A DNA stretch of 56,351 nucleotides from Anaerolineales bacterium (GTDB lineage Bacteria; Chloroflexota; Anaerolineae; Anaerolineales; E44-bin32): positions 1 to 56,351 of the forward strand of contig JAFGNH010000085.1 of NCBI GenBank assembly GCA_016927115.1, written 5' to 3'. A program made the translations under genes and the position numbers. The notes beneath the pieces were generated by a model that searched no databases, was not told the DNA's origin, and worked only from the letters and a program-made list of their open reading frames with translations. This document shows, piece by piece, positions 16,932-25,228 of this stretch. How positions within the stretch are numbered: position 1 is the first letter of the stretch; every line of letters begins with the position of its first letter.

Positions 16932-16958
16932 TTCTGCTGCACCAGTGTATCAGCAGAA
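16932..16958. promoter_or_regulatory. 8-bp inverted repeat in the phosphotransferase leader
   Basis: TTCTGCTG (16932-16939) and CAGCAGAA (16951-16958) form a perfect inverted repeat with an 11-base spacer, 25 bp upstream of the kinase start. It could be an operator or a leader hairpin. The rest of the 352-bp gap (16908-17259) shows nothing else that I can support. Confidence 0.35.
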
Positions 16959-17259
16959 ATACTTTTTGAAATGGCGTATTTATGTGAGATCGCTGCGCTG
17001 TAATCTGCCTGAAGGAAAACACCTGAGGTCAACCGGTCAAAACGGATTCGCCTGAGCATCCGCCATTATTCCGAATCCGAAAAAGGTGAAGGGTATCCCT
17101 TCAGCCCGCGATTAATTCAAACACAGGGAATTTTTGGAAATACATGCCCGGATCAATAGTATTCCTGCGTCAACAGGCTAATCCGGAGCTGATGGTTTCT
17201 GAACAATCCGCGAGCATACACAACCCGGATACCAGTCCTGCTCCGGCAGTACAGGTTAT

Positions 17260-18087
17260 TCAGTTTACCGCTGTATAATACCAGCCCTGACCTTCAGAGA
17301 CTTCGCGCAGCGCTTTTGCAAACACGATCCGCAGCAGCTGCTTGTTCAGCGAACGAAGTGCCCGCTCACTTAAAGATTCTGCCGGCGGACTGGCTTGCAG
17401 CACGGACAGGACCGATTGATCGATGGCTTCTTCTGCGAGTAAGGCTGAGAGTTCACGCCAATCCAGGGCTCGGTTCAGAACAGCAGCCGCCTGCGCCTCC
17501 CCCAGTGAGGAGGATTCACTCCATGCCACACCTGCATGTTCCACCAGCATCCTGCCTGTTGAATCCAGCGCCCGCAGCTCCCGGTTGAAGGCCGAACGTT
17601 GAATATCCCGGTCTGTGAAATTCCCTACAGCCCCTTCCTGAAGGATGCCAAAAAGCACAGAATCCTTAGGCACATAAAGGGACGCCAGGCCCTGCTCACC
17701 GGTGCGAAAGCTGAGCAGCTGCTCACACTGTTTCGCATTCTGTGTCAGGCACAGCGCCTCCCCTTCAATTTCAGGAAAGGTGATCAGATAAACCGGCCGT
17801 TCTTCAAAAAACCCATCCAGGTCTATCATGTACTCATCTGTCTGCTGGTAATGGTTTTGTGGGGCTTTCAGCAGCAGCCCACCGGCCATACCTGCCGGGA
17901 TACTCTCATCTGCACCGGAAGGTCGCACATCCAGAAACAGATGCCCTCTTCCCTGCTGCAAAAACAGCCGGGGGCTCAATACGGAGAACAGAATCAGAGC
18001 AGCACCGATCAACCCTGCCTTTATCACGCGCCTGAAATTAAATAGACCAAATCCATCTGAATAATCATACACATTATTGGAAGTCAT
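17260..18087 (-). CDS. Membrane-anchored protein of unknown function
   Basis: I do not recognise this protein. The start at 18087 is supported by GGGGGG before AAACGT and the ATG, giving 275 residues. One transmembrane helix (about 21-43) follows a short cytoplasmic N-terminus, so the remaining 230 residues should be extracytoplasmic. Two Cys (in ALCLTQNAKQCEQLL) could form a disulfide. No repeats or catalytic motifs are evident. The flanking genes encode a kinase and a CPBP membrane protein, with no tight coupling. Confidence 0.65.
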   Translation of the reverse strand: MTSNNVYDYSDGFGLFNFRRVIKAGLIGAALILFSVLSPRLFLQQGRGHLFLDVRPSGADESIPAGMAGGLLLKAPQNHYQQTDEYMIDLDGFFEERPVYLITFPEIEGEALCLTQNAKQCEQLLSFRTGEQGLASLYVPKDSVLFGILQEGAVGNFTDRDIQRSAFNRELRALDSTGRMLVEHAGVAWSESSSLGEAQAAAVLNRALDWRELSALLAEEAIDQSVLSVLQASPPAESLSERALRSLNKQLLRIVFAKALREVSEGQGWYYTAVN

Positions 18088-18260
18088 ACGTTTCCCCCCG
18101 GAAGAACTGGTTATCCCCACTGCAGCAGAGATAGCCTGACGGTCATCCCCACCAACCCCATTAAACAACAGAAATTGTGAAAATCAAGACTACTTTCTTC
18201 CTATACGTTTCCACTAACATCAAACTGGTATGATGGCGTACCCGGCCCAATGTATGCTGC

Positions 18261-18995
18261 CTATCCCTGTCGTGTACGAGACCAATACAGAAATCCTCCA
18301 ACCGCGATGAAAAATAAAATCATCATTACTGGCGCATTAACCAACAAACCAGTCAGTGGATAGATTATCGATGCATGCAGTAAAACAACCAACCAGAGGT
18401 TTTCACTGAAATAGTAGAACAGACCCAATACCAGCCACATCAAAAAGGGGGTAAGCAGATTCATTAGAAATTGTGCCCCGAGGTTGTGCTGATCCAACCC
18501 TACCGCGGCAGAGCCGGGTAAGAACCAAAGACCATATAGAAGTGCTGTAATAAGGACAGCCTGCCATCGATCCTTTTCCTCAAAGAAACGGCAGATAGAA
18601 AGATAAAACACGCCGACAAAAAGCAGCTCTTCCCCCAATGCTTCCAGGAACAGGCTGCTTACCGCAGCATGAAGAGAATAGTGCGGGCGAAAAAACGAGA
18701 GGTGCGAACCAAATATCTTCAGAACACCACCAATAATAAAAACTACAACCCCTGCCAGCGCGATCACTTCCAGCGCTTCAACCAGTTTTTCTATCTGCAA
18801 CCCGAGCCGCCGGATTGAAAGGCCAATCCCCAGTACCAGGACAACCGCAGTCAGCAGAATTATCATCTTGATGACGGTTCCGATCATATCGTTGTACCCG
18901 GCCAGGCGGTAAAAAAAGAACCAGATCATGATCTGGAGAAAGAACACCGCCGCATATATCAGCGTGATTCTGGTCTGTAAGGTCATTTTTTTCAT
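18261..18995 (-). CDS. CPBP (CAAX-like) membrane protein with substituted catalytic motifs
   Basis: Starting at ATG 18995 behind GAGG, the 244-residue protein has about seven hydrophobic helices and the layout of CPBP/Abi intramembrane proteases. Motif 1 normally reads EExxxR; here it is EELLFVG, with E122 and E123 present but Val at the Arg position (127). Motif 2, usually FGLWHLP, reads YGLWFLP, so the His is Phe (158). H207 in LLHASIIY is retained. Active family members cleave peptides within the membrane or process prenylated proteins. With two of the usual catalytic positions altered, this copy may be inactive as a protease and act as a membrane scaffold. Confidence 0.72.
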   Translation of the reverse strand: MKKMTLQTRITLIYAAVFFLQIMIWFFFYRLAGYNDMIGTVIKMIILLTAVVLVLGIGLSIRRLGLQIEKLVEALEVIALAGVVVFIIGGVLKIFGSHLSFFRPHYSLHAAVSSLFLEALGEELLFVGVFYLSICRFFEEKDRWQAVLITALLYGLWFLPGSAAVGLDQHNLGAQFLMNLLTPFLMWLVLGLFYYFSENLWLVVLLHASIIYPLTGLLVNAPVMMILFFIAVGGFLYWSRTRQG

Positions 18996-19083
18996 GGGAA
19001 CCTCAACGATATCCTGTGCACTCAGCCTATGCCCCCCTTTTTTCCTGGCTTTATTGTATACCCGGTCCAGCAAATACCAAATC

Positions 19084-19116
19084 CCCTCCAGGTTATTTCT
19101 GGAACAGGCTGGAGGG
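19084..19116. terminator. 8-bp hairpin, possible terminator
   Basis: CCCTCCAG (19084-19091) pairs with CTGGAGGG (19109-19116) around a 17-base loop, just after the stop of the small membrane-protein frame on the minus strand. No clear U-run follows, so termination is uncertain. Confidence 0.4.
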
Positions 19117-19151
19117 ATATATCAGGAATACAGACATACGAATCCCCATAC

Positions 19152-19376
19152 TCAGTTTTTGGGAATAACCTCTCCTAATAGAATTCCCCCCTCTTCAGCC
19201 AGGGTTTCTCTACTTCGCAGTCGTACCCTCAGTATTATCAACAGCAGGAAAACCCCCAGCGCAAGCAACGCCATTCCGCTGGTATTGTCCGGCCGGTTGG
19301 GATTATCGAGTTCAGCGATTACACCCAGCAGCAGCCACGGAATAAGCGTACCCAAGACCGCCGCCCAGCGATGCAT
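19152..19376 (-). CDS. Small two-helix membrane protein, possibly 5'-truncated
   Basis: A 74-residue frame from ATG 19376 encodes two hydrophobic helices (about residues 5-20 and 36-52) with a charged hairpin between them and a basic/acidic tail. No family is recognised and no ribosome binding site precedes the ATG. The frame continues upstream as the antisense of a histidine kinase fragment that begins near 19399. The original 5' end may therefore have been lost in the same rearrangement. It could also be a chance frame. Confidence 0.35.
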   Translation of the reverse strand: MHRWAAVLGTLIPWLLLGVIAELDNPNRPDNTSGMALLALGVFLLLIILRVRLRSRETLAEEGGILLGEVIPKN

Positions 19377-19398
19377 CCCGCGCCATGCCGCACCACCC

Positions 19399-19647
19399 GC
19401 GCTCAATAACATTGTCCGGCATGCACGTGCCAGCACCATCCGGCTTTCCCTGACTCCGGCAGATCACCATTACATACTCTGCATCCAGGATAATGGGATC
19501 GGGTTCGACCCGGATGCAATCCCTGATTCTCATTTCGGCCTTACCGGAATCAACGAACGTGCAGCACTTTACAACGGCAAAGCCGTAGTACAGAGCAGGC
19601 CCGGAGAAGGTACAATCCTGACGGTTCACACAGGGACAGGATTATGA
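19399..19647 (+). pseudogene. 3' remnant of a NarL-type sensor histidine kinase
   Basis: The frame ending at 19647 encodes only the C-terminal ATPase part of a HisKA_3-type kinase: the N box ALNNIVRHARAS, the G1 box DNGIGFDP, and HFGLTGINERAALYNGKAVV followed by PGEGT. Similarity begins abruptly at about 19399, and no start codon is available in this part of the frame. The dimerisation/phosphoacceptor and sensor regions are missing upstream, where the opposite strand carries a membrane-protein frame. The stop overlaps the response-regulator start by four bases, as in an intact kinase-regulator pair. I infer a deletion or rearrangement that removed most of the kinase. Confidence 0.75.
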
Positions 19648-20309
19648 TTCGTATTCTGGTTGTTGATGATCAGATAGTTATATGTGAGGGACTGAGGGTT
19701 GTCCTCAATGAGGCTGCCTCGATTGAAGTTGTCGCTGCAGCCTCCAACGGCGCTGAAGCTCTGGAACTGTTTCCACAGGTCAGGCCTGATCTGGTTCTGA
19801 TGGACCCGAAAATGCCCGTAATGAACGGTATCGCTGCCACCAGGCAGTTGAAGGAGCTTTCCCCCAAAACACCGGTATTGGTTTTGACCACCTATGACGA
19901 TGATGAATGGGTCTTCGATGCCATCCGTGCCGGCGCAGATGGGTACCTGCTGAAGGACAGCTACCGGGATCTGCTTGTTGCCGCGATTGAAGGGACTATC
20001 GCCGGCCGCACGCATATCGATGCTTCCGTTACCGGCAGGCTGTTCTCCTTTGTCCGCACCGGCAGGGCGCCAGATACAGAAGCAGCAGATGCGCTCACGG
20101 AGCGTGAACGCCAGATCCTGCGGCTGGTAGCCCGCGGCGATTCCAATGCCGTGATCGCTGAAAAACTGTTCCTGGCACTCGGCACGGTTCAGAATTATGT
20201 CAGCCGTATTCTGGCCAAACTTTATCTGGCTGACCGGACACAGGCCGCTGCTTTCGCCTGGCAGTACGGCCTGGTATATGAAGACACGCCGGGAGCGGAA
20301 AACCCCTGA
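19644..20309 (+). CDS. NarL/FixJ family response regulator
   Basis: The 221-residue protein has an N-terminal receiver domain with the acidic pair D8/D9, phosphoacceptor D54 (in LMDPKMP), switch T82/T83 and K104 (in YLLKD). A LuxR-type helix-turn-helix follows (about 150-205; LTERERQILRLVARGDSNAV). Phosphorylation by a partner kinase would normally drive DNA binding. The natural partner, encoded directly upstream with an ATGA overlap, survives only as a fragment. This regulator may therefore be orphaned or served by another kinase. A Rho-independent terminator follows immediately. Confidence 0.9.
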   Translation: MIRILVVDDQIVICEGLRVVLNEAASIEVVAAASNGAEALELFPQVRPDLVLMDPKMPVMNGIAATRQLKELSPKTPVLVLTTYDDDEWVFDAIRAGADGYLLKDSYRDLLVAAIEGTIAGRTHIDASVTGRLFSFVRTGRAPDTEAADALTERERQILRLVARGDSNAVIAEKLFLALGTVQNYVSRILAKLYLADRTQAAAFAWQYGLVYEDTPGAENP

Positions 20310-20313
20310 ACAG

Positions 20314-20341
20314 AAAGCGCCCTGAACCGGGCGCTTTTTTT
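20314..20341 (+). terminator. Rho-independent terminator
   Basis: AGCGCCC (20316-20322) pairs with GGGCGCT (20329-20335), extended by AAA/TTT, with a six-base loop and a run of seven T after the stem. It lies five bases after the response-regulator stop, so it is a clear plus-strand terminator. Confidence 0.9.
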
Positions 20342-20556
20342 CGAAACAGCAGCTTTACAGAAGGCCTTTGCACGAATCTTTAAATCCGGTCATCTTCTTC
20401 CTGATAACTGACCGGATTACCGGCGGGCCCGATCAGGCATCATAGCTGCCGGCTGCAACATCCCCGCCCTCTCTGGTCCAGTTCGTGTGGAAATACTCGC
20501 CGAGCGGGCCTCCCTTTTTACTTCCACAACAACGAGATTCTCCCGACTAACGGTAC

Positions 20557-21027
20557 TCAAAACAGACAATTTCCCCGGAGCACTGCAAACAGGAGAATGC
20601 TCAGGCACAGCATGGCAGCCATCGGATACCCCCCTTTTGTCAACCTCCTCCCCGGCCGCCATTGCGTTGTCACAGGCCTGCGCCATCTCCGCCATAAAAG
20701 AACAGCACCGGACGTCAGAATAATGAGCCCCCCTGAAAAGAGGAAAAAAACTGGAGCAGGCATAAAGAAAGCCAGGGTTATAGCTGTCTTTGCATCAGCA
20801 CCTCCCCAGATTCCGGCACGCCACAGCTGCCAGCTCCCAACAGCGGCGAAAACGATCAGCAGCATCTCCGCCAGATCAAATCCCGGTGTAAACCAACTCA
20901 AAGCGCGGAAAACCACAGCCGTAAACAAACCCGCCAGCGACCACCACCAGCGAACCCTGCGCGAATGCAGATCCATCACGATAACCGGCAGACTCCAGAG
21001 CAGCAGCACCCCCTCCGCTATACTCAC
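20557..21027 (-). CDS. A24 family prepilin peptidase (TadV/CpaA type)
   Basis: Translation starts at GTG 21027 behind GGGGAGG. The 156-residue integral membrane protein has the two aspartates of type IV prepilin peptidases: D19 in IVMDLHSRRV and D78 in WGGADAK (family motif GxGDxK). It lacks the N-terminal methyltransferase domain, as in the TadV/CpaA branch. These enzymes cleave the leader of pilin-like proteins at the cytoplasmic membrane face. No pilin or secretion gene is nearby, so its substrates are encoded elsewhere. The 247 bases between this gene and the response regulator hold a terminator and no clear gene. Confidence 0.75.
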   Translation of the reverse strand: MSIAEGVLLLWSLPVIVMDLHSRRVRWWWSLAGLFTAVVFRALSWFTPGFDLAEMLLIVFAAVGSWQLWRAGIWGGADAKTAITLAFFMPAPVFFLFSGGLIILTSGAVLLWRRWRRPVTTQWRPGRRLTKGGYPMAAMLCLSILLFAVLRGNCLF

Positions 21028-21126
21028 AATAACCTCCCCTTTTCCCTTGCGGCATGCACAAACCTGGTTATGGTTCTCAGCATCAACTCCATTATTCGTT
21101 TCTTCCCCTGCTGTATCCCCATACGC

Positions 21127-21876
21127 CTACCCCTCATACAGCCTGGCGTTTTGGAGCGGTTCCCCATCCAGCAAGAAACAATAGCCCTTGTTCCGTTGAC
21201 CGGACACGGACAACCGCGGCGAAATCTCCGCAAGGCTTTTCTTAAGGCGATTTACATGGGTCCTGACAGCGATAACTGCGCTCTCATCATCATCATTGTA
21301 AATGCGGCTGGCCAGCAGCTCTGATGGTTTCCTCCCGCCAGGAGGTTCCATCAGGCAGGCACAGATCTCAGCGAGCCTCGGTGTCAGTGTTTTTTTCCGG
21401 CCTTCAAAATAAAGCTCTCTCGCATCCATATCCAATACCATTTCACCCAGCCTGAGGCTGTTAGGTTTCATTTTTCCCAGCGAAATCAACTGCTGTTTGA
21501 CAAAGCTGGCAACGACCTTAGGTGGTGCGGTGGTTTTGTTCAAATACGACGTCGCATTTTTGATCACGGCCAACAGGGCATCATCCTGTTGTGTGGTTCT
21601 CCCTGTGAGAATCAATATCGGCGCCAGCGTTACTTGCCTGATCTGCTCAACAAGCTCAAAGCCTTCCCCTTCCTTTTGCAGATTGACATCCACCACATAC
21701 ATATCCGGGCGCAGTCGTATCGCCTGTGTGTAACCTTCTACTGCCGTCCTGCAGACTCTGCACCGCATCCCCTCTCGCAGTATCGCTTCGGATAATGGGC
21801 ACGATTGTGTTTCCTCATCCTCGACAATCAATACCAGTGGTTCATTCCCCCTGAACCGGTCATTCAATACTGCCAT
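21127..21876 (-). CDS. Response regulator with winged-helix output domain
   Basis: The start at 21876 follows GGGGAGGGG, giving 249 residues. An N-terminal receiver domain has acidic residues E19/D20 and phosphoacceptor D63 (in VVDVNLQ). A C-terminal OmpR/PhoB-like winged helix follows (about 150-240; ELYFEGRKKTLTPRLAEICA, then VRTHVNRLKKSL and the RNKGYCF wing). It should bind DNA when phosphorylated. The kinase gene lies 98 bp upstream on the same strand and is the likely partner. Target genes are unknown. The receiver has an atypical Cys-rich stretch (CRVCRTA). Confidence 0.85.
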   Translation of the reverse strand: MAVLNDRFRGNEPLVLIVEDEETQSCPLSEAILREGMRCRVCRTAVEGYTQAIRLRPDMYVVDVNLQKEGEGFELVEQIRQVTLAPILILTGRTTQQDDALLAVIKNATSYLNKTTAPPKVVASFVKQQLISLGKMKPNSLRLGEMVLDMDARELYFEGRKKTLTPRLAEICACLMEPPGGRKPSELLASRIYNDDDESAVIAVRTHVNRLKKSLAEISPRLSVSGQRNKGYCFLLDGEPLQNARLYEG

Positions 21877-21974
21877 TGTCCCCTCCCCTTTAAACTCACT
21901 GTTTGATCTGTTTCTGCATCCTTGGTCCTTCGACGACATCAACCCACTCCTGGTTCAATCCACCCGGTTCACGC

Positions 21975-23486
21975 TCAAAGACACTGGCAGCTGTGATCCC
22001 CAAATGGACTCTGGAGCTGCTCTCCATCGGAATGTTCCGCTTCAGGAAAATGGAGCAGAATCGTGCTTCCCATGTTCAGCTTTGATCGGACTTCCATACT
22101 GCCTCCCATCCTTTCCATTAACTGCTTCACAGTCCACAAACCCAATCCTGACCCTCCGATGTCCGCTGCGTTCGATGCACGGTAGCACCGTTCCCCCAGC
22201 TTGCAGATTTCATCTGCTGGAATTCCGGCTCCCGTATCAGAGATCGAAAATGTCACATAACCACCGGCGTGGCTGATTAATATCCTGATCCCTCCTTTTT
22301 CAGTGAACTTGAACGCATTATTCAGGACATTGGAAATCACACGAAAAAAAGCGACCCGGTCGACCTCAATCGGTGGGAGATCCGGTGCAATCTCCACGTG
22401 AACCGCCAGGTCCCTGCGGGCTCTTTTTCGAAGTGAAAGCAGCGGTTGAATCGCCTCAATAAACAGTTCTTCCGCATTCATTCGTTTTATAGCTGCCAGC
22501 GCAGACGTCCCCCCGGCAGTATCGACCAGGATCATTCCCGAAGCGGCCACCTGGGAAGTTAACCGGACCGCGCCCAGCAAGGCCTCAAAATAGGCCTCAG
22601 GATCTTCGATATGCAGCGGTACCGCCAACTCATCCACTACTTCCCAGGTGGACATCACACCTTCTTCCAGGTTGCTTAAGGCGTGGCTGATATCGTGCTG
22701 GAAGCCGTTGAGCATCTGTTTAAAAATCTCATCTTTCAATCTGGATTGTTTCAGCTGTTCCTCAAGCTCCTCTGCATATGCAAAACGCACTGTCATAGTC
22801 TCGAGCATCCGTGGAAAAGCAGCAACCGCTGAAGATAAGATTTCCTCTCCCAGCGGGTCAATATCACCCTGGTCCATCTCAAACAGCATCAAGGCGATCG
22901 CTTCCTGAGATTGGAAAGCCGCAAAATGAAGCCTGAAGCGCAGGACCAGCAGCGGTTTACCACCAAGGTCCGGGCAGGTATCCAGGAACAGCTCAGACAA
23001 TATATCCGGAGAGATGCGGATAAGCACTGCGGCATCCGGGCTTCCTGGAACCAGCTGGCTTATTTCCGGCTGGGCAGGAAGGATTTCTTCCAGCATACGG
23101 TCGGAGCTGCTGCGGAGAGATCCCTCTGCTGCCAGAGTGCGTAAAGCGATGTGTTCCCGGGAGTTATTCTTGTTTACCATTCCTGTCAGAACGATACTGC
23201 CATCCGCCCGAAGTATCTCCGACAGGGTATCCATCAAACCAATCAGAGCTGCATCAACACTGGTAGCGTCGAAAAACTGAAGGATCGCTGAAGGCAGATG
23301 CAGCCACCTGTTTATGTGAACGATTGCTGCACGGTTGCCGATGTGCCTTGCAGCAGTCATTAAAAGGTAAAAAGAAAGTCCCACCGCCAGTATCAGGAAG
23401 AGATACCACGAACCATGCAGCAGTTCCAAAAGGCCATCAGACAGGAAAAAGTACAATGTTTTCAATAGACGCCCCCTGTTTACCAA
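21975..23486 (-). CDS. Membrane sensor histidine kinase
   Basis: The 503-residue protein has one transmembrane helix (about 26-46), a poorly conserved GAF-like region (70-210), a coiled segment and a HisKA-like helix with GFQHDISHAL (H264 is the likely phosphorylated His). The ATPase domain has the N box SNVLNNAFKF, G1 SDTGAGIP and G2 GGSGLGLWTVK. The longest frame begins at TTG 23486. A second TTG at 23465, preceded by AGGGGGC, is an alternative start. It probably phosphorylates the winged-helix regulator encoded 98 bp downstream. The signal is unknown and is likely sensed in the cytoplasm, since almost no outside loop exists. Confidence 0.87.
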   Translation of the reverse strand: MVNRGRLLKTLYFFLSDGLLELLHGSWYLFLILAVGLSFYLLMTAARHIGNRAAIVHINRWLHLPSAILQFFDATSVDAALIGLMDTLSEILRADGSIVLTGMVNKNNSREHIALRTLAAEGSLRSSSDRMLEEILPAQPEISQLVPGSPDAAVLIRISPDILSELFLDTCPDLGGKPLLVLRFRLHFAAFQSQEAIALMLFEMDQGDIDPLGEEILSSAVAAFPRMLETMTVRFAYAEELEEQLKQSRLKDEIFKQMLNGFQHDISHALSNLEEGVMSTWEVVDELAVPLHIEDPEAYFEALLGAVRLTSQVAASGMILVDTAGGTSALAAIKRMNAEELFIEAIQPLLSLRKRARRDLAVHVEIAPDLPPIEVDRVAFFRVISNVLNNAFKFTEKGGIRILISHAGGYVTFSISDTGAGIPADEICKLGERCYRASNAADIGGSGLGLWTVKQLMERMGGSMEVRSKLNMGSTILLHFPEAEHSDGEQLQSPFGDHSCQCL

Positions 23487-23630
23487 TCATACAAGGCAAT
23501 CCCCCCCGAGAGGTAAATATTATCCTGAAACAGGTAGATAAGAGAAAGTCCTCACTGGAAAACTGCGCCCCCCGCAGACAGGAATTAATCCCCCTCTGAT
23601 AGTGTATACCCTTTGTCAAGTATGGGGAAC

Positions 23631-23673
23631 GAAAAAAGACCGGGCTCGGTATATCAGCCGGCCCGTGGTCTTT
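23631..23673 (-). terminator. Rho-independent terminator after xylB
   Basis: On the minus strand GACC-GGGC pairs across a loop with a two-base bulge, extended by a CCG/CGG pair, and is followed by TTTTTT (23637-23632). It lies 63 bp after the xylB stop. The plus-strand side is also T-rich, so it may work both ways and end the whole xylose operon. Confidence 0.75.
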
Positions 23674-23735
23674 CTTCTCTTGGTCTACACAATCAAGTTG
23701 AACTTTGCCTTCCTGATCCGTGTGAATTTGTAATT

Positions 23736-25226
23736 TCAGGAAGCAAGGTTTTTAAAAGTGTTTTTCAGGGCAGGATAAAGGTCCCTGTAATATGGATACA
23801 GCCGCTCATACACAACCTGCTCCGCTGATGGGCTGGTTGTCCCGGTAACCCGGATCGTTCTTTCACATGCGCTTTCCACATCAGTGAAAACGCCCACTCC
23901 GGTCGCAGCCAGTATTGCTGCGCCATAAGCCGCTCCCTCAACAGAATTAACTGTTACCAGTTCGGTGCCCAGCACGTCTGCCAGGATCTGCCGCCATAGA
24001 CTGCTTCTGGCTCCGCCGCCGGTCACACGCACCTGATTAATTTCCGATAACCCTGCGGACCTCATTAACTCGAAGCTGTCCCGCAATCCAAAAGCGACCC
24101 CCTCCAGAACCGCCCTTGTCAGGGAAGGCAGTTTATGGCGCACCGTCAATCCCACAAAAGCCCCGCGAGCCAGAGGGTCCGGGTATGGCGTACGTTCGCC
24201 GGTGAGATACGGCAGGAAAAGCAGCCCATCACAACCAGCCGGGATTTCAGCGCCGGCACCAACCAGGGTATCGTAATCCGTTCCCGGTGAAAATGAATCC
24301 CGGAACCAGCGAAGGCTGCCTGCAGCAGAAAGCATCACACCCATGAAGTGCCACTTCCCGGGTACAGCATGACAGAAGGAATGGAGCCTTCCCTCGGGTT
24401 CAATGGAAGCTTTATCCGTTGTTGCAAAAACCACTCCTGAGGTTCCCAGACTCAAGGATACAATTCCCTCCTTCACTGCACCGGTCCCAACGGCAGCTGC
24501 CGCCTGATCCCCGCCTCCGGCTACTACCGGTGTACCTTCTCGTAATCCGGTTTCCTGGGCAGCTGTGGAAGAAATCAGCCCGGTTATGGCTGTGCCTTCG
24601 AATGTTTCCGGCATCCAGTTCGGATTGATTCCAAGGGCTTGCAGCACTTCTGATGACCAGTCACGCTGGCGAATATCGAAAAGAAGTGTTCCGGCTCCGC
24701 CCGCTTTATCTATCGCATATTTGCCGGTAAGTTTAAAACGGACATAGTCTTTTGGAAGCAGTACCCTGGCGACACGATCGTAAATATCCGGCTCTTCATC
24801 CCGTACCCACAGAATTTTGGGAGCCGTAAAACCCGTCAGGGCATTGTTCCCTGTGATCTGGACCAGGTTCTTAAAACCCAGTCTTTCCCGGATCTGGTCG
24901 CACTGAGTACCTGTTCGCTGGTCGTTCCATAGAATCGAAGGACGCAGAACCCTGTCATCCTCATCCAGCAATACCAGCCCATGCATCTGACCGGAAAGTC
25001 CAACAGCAGCAATGTCCTCCCCGCTGATACCGGTATCAGCCAATATCTGCCTGATGCTCGTTACAGTCGCTGACCACCAGAGAGCCGGATCCTGTTCAGA
25101 CCACAACGGGTATGGAGTTTCGAAGGAATACTCTGAAGCCGCAACTGAAAGTACGTGTCCACTCTTTTCCATCAGGAGCGCTTTGGTTGCGGTCGTGGAA
25201 GTATCAATGCCAATAAAGTACTTCAT
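23736..25226 (-). CDS. xylB: Xylulokinase
   Basis: The 496-residue FGGY kinase matches xylulokinase in length and motifs: GIDTSTTATKA at the N-terminus, the substrate-loop GLSGQMHGL (76-84), LWNDQR (99-104), GGGDQAAAAVGTGA with the catalytic base D240, and the C-terminal ATP motif VTGGGARSSLWRQILADVL. It phosphorylates D-xylulose to xylulose-5-phosphate in the cytoplasm. The start is two bases after the stop of the upstream mutarotase-like gene with a GGGAG site, so translation is coupled. It is last in the xylose operon and is followed by a terminator. Confidence 0.95.
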   Translation of the reverse strand: MKYFIGIDTSTTATKALLMEKSGHVLSVAASEYSFETPYPLWSEQDPALWWSATVTSIRQILADTGISGEDIAAVGLSGQMHGLVLLDEDDRVLRPSILWNDQRTGTQCDQIRERLGFKNLVQITGNNALTGFTAPKILWVRDEEPDIYDRVARVLLPKDYVRFKLTGKYAIDKAGGAGTLLFDIRQRDWSSEVLQALGINPNWMPETFEGTAITGLISSTAAQETGLREGTPVVAGGGDQAAAAVGTGAVKEGIVSLSLGTSGVVFATTDKASIEPEGRLHSFCHAVPGKWHFMGVMLSAAGSLRWFRDSFSPGTDYDTLVGAGAEIPAGCDGLLFLPYLTGERTPYPDPLARGAFVGLTVRHKLPSLTRAVLEGVAFGLRDSFELMRSAGLSEINQVRVTGGGARSSLWRQILADVLGTELVTVNSVEGAAYGAAILAATGVGVFTDVESACERTIRVTGTTSPSAEQVVYERLYPYYRDLYPALKNTFKNLAS

Positions 25227-25228
25227 CC

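Noticed and set aside
20417-20556. Possible small gene downstream of the prepilin peptidase
   Set aside because: Short frames exist, one with protein-like composition, but none has a start codon with a ribosome site or any recognised family.
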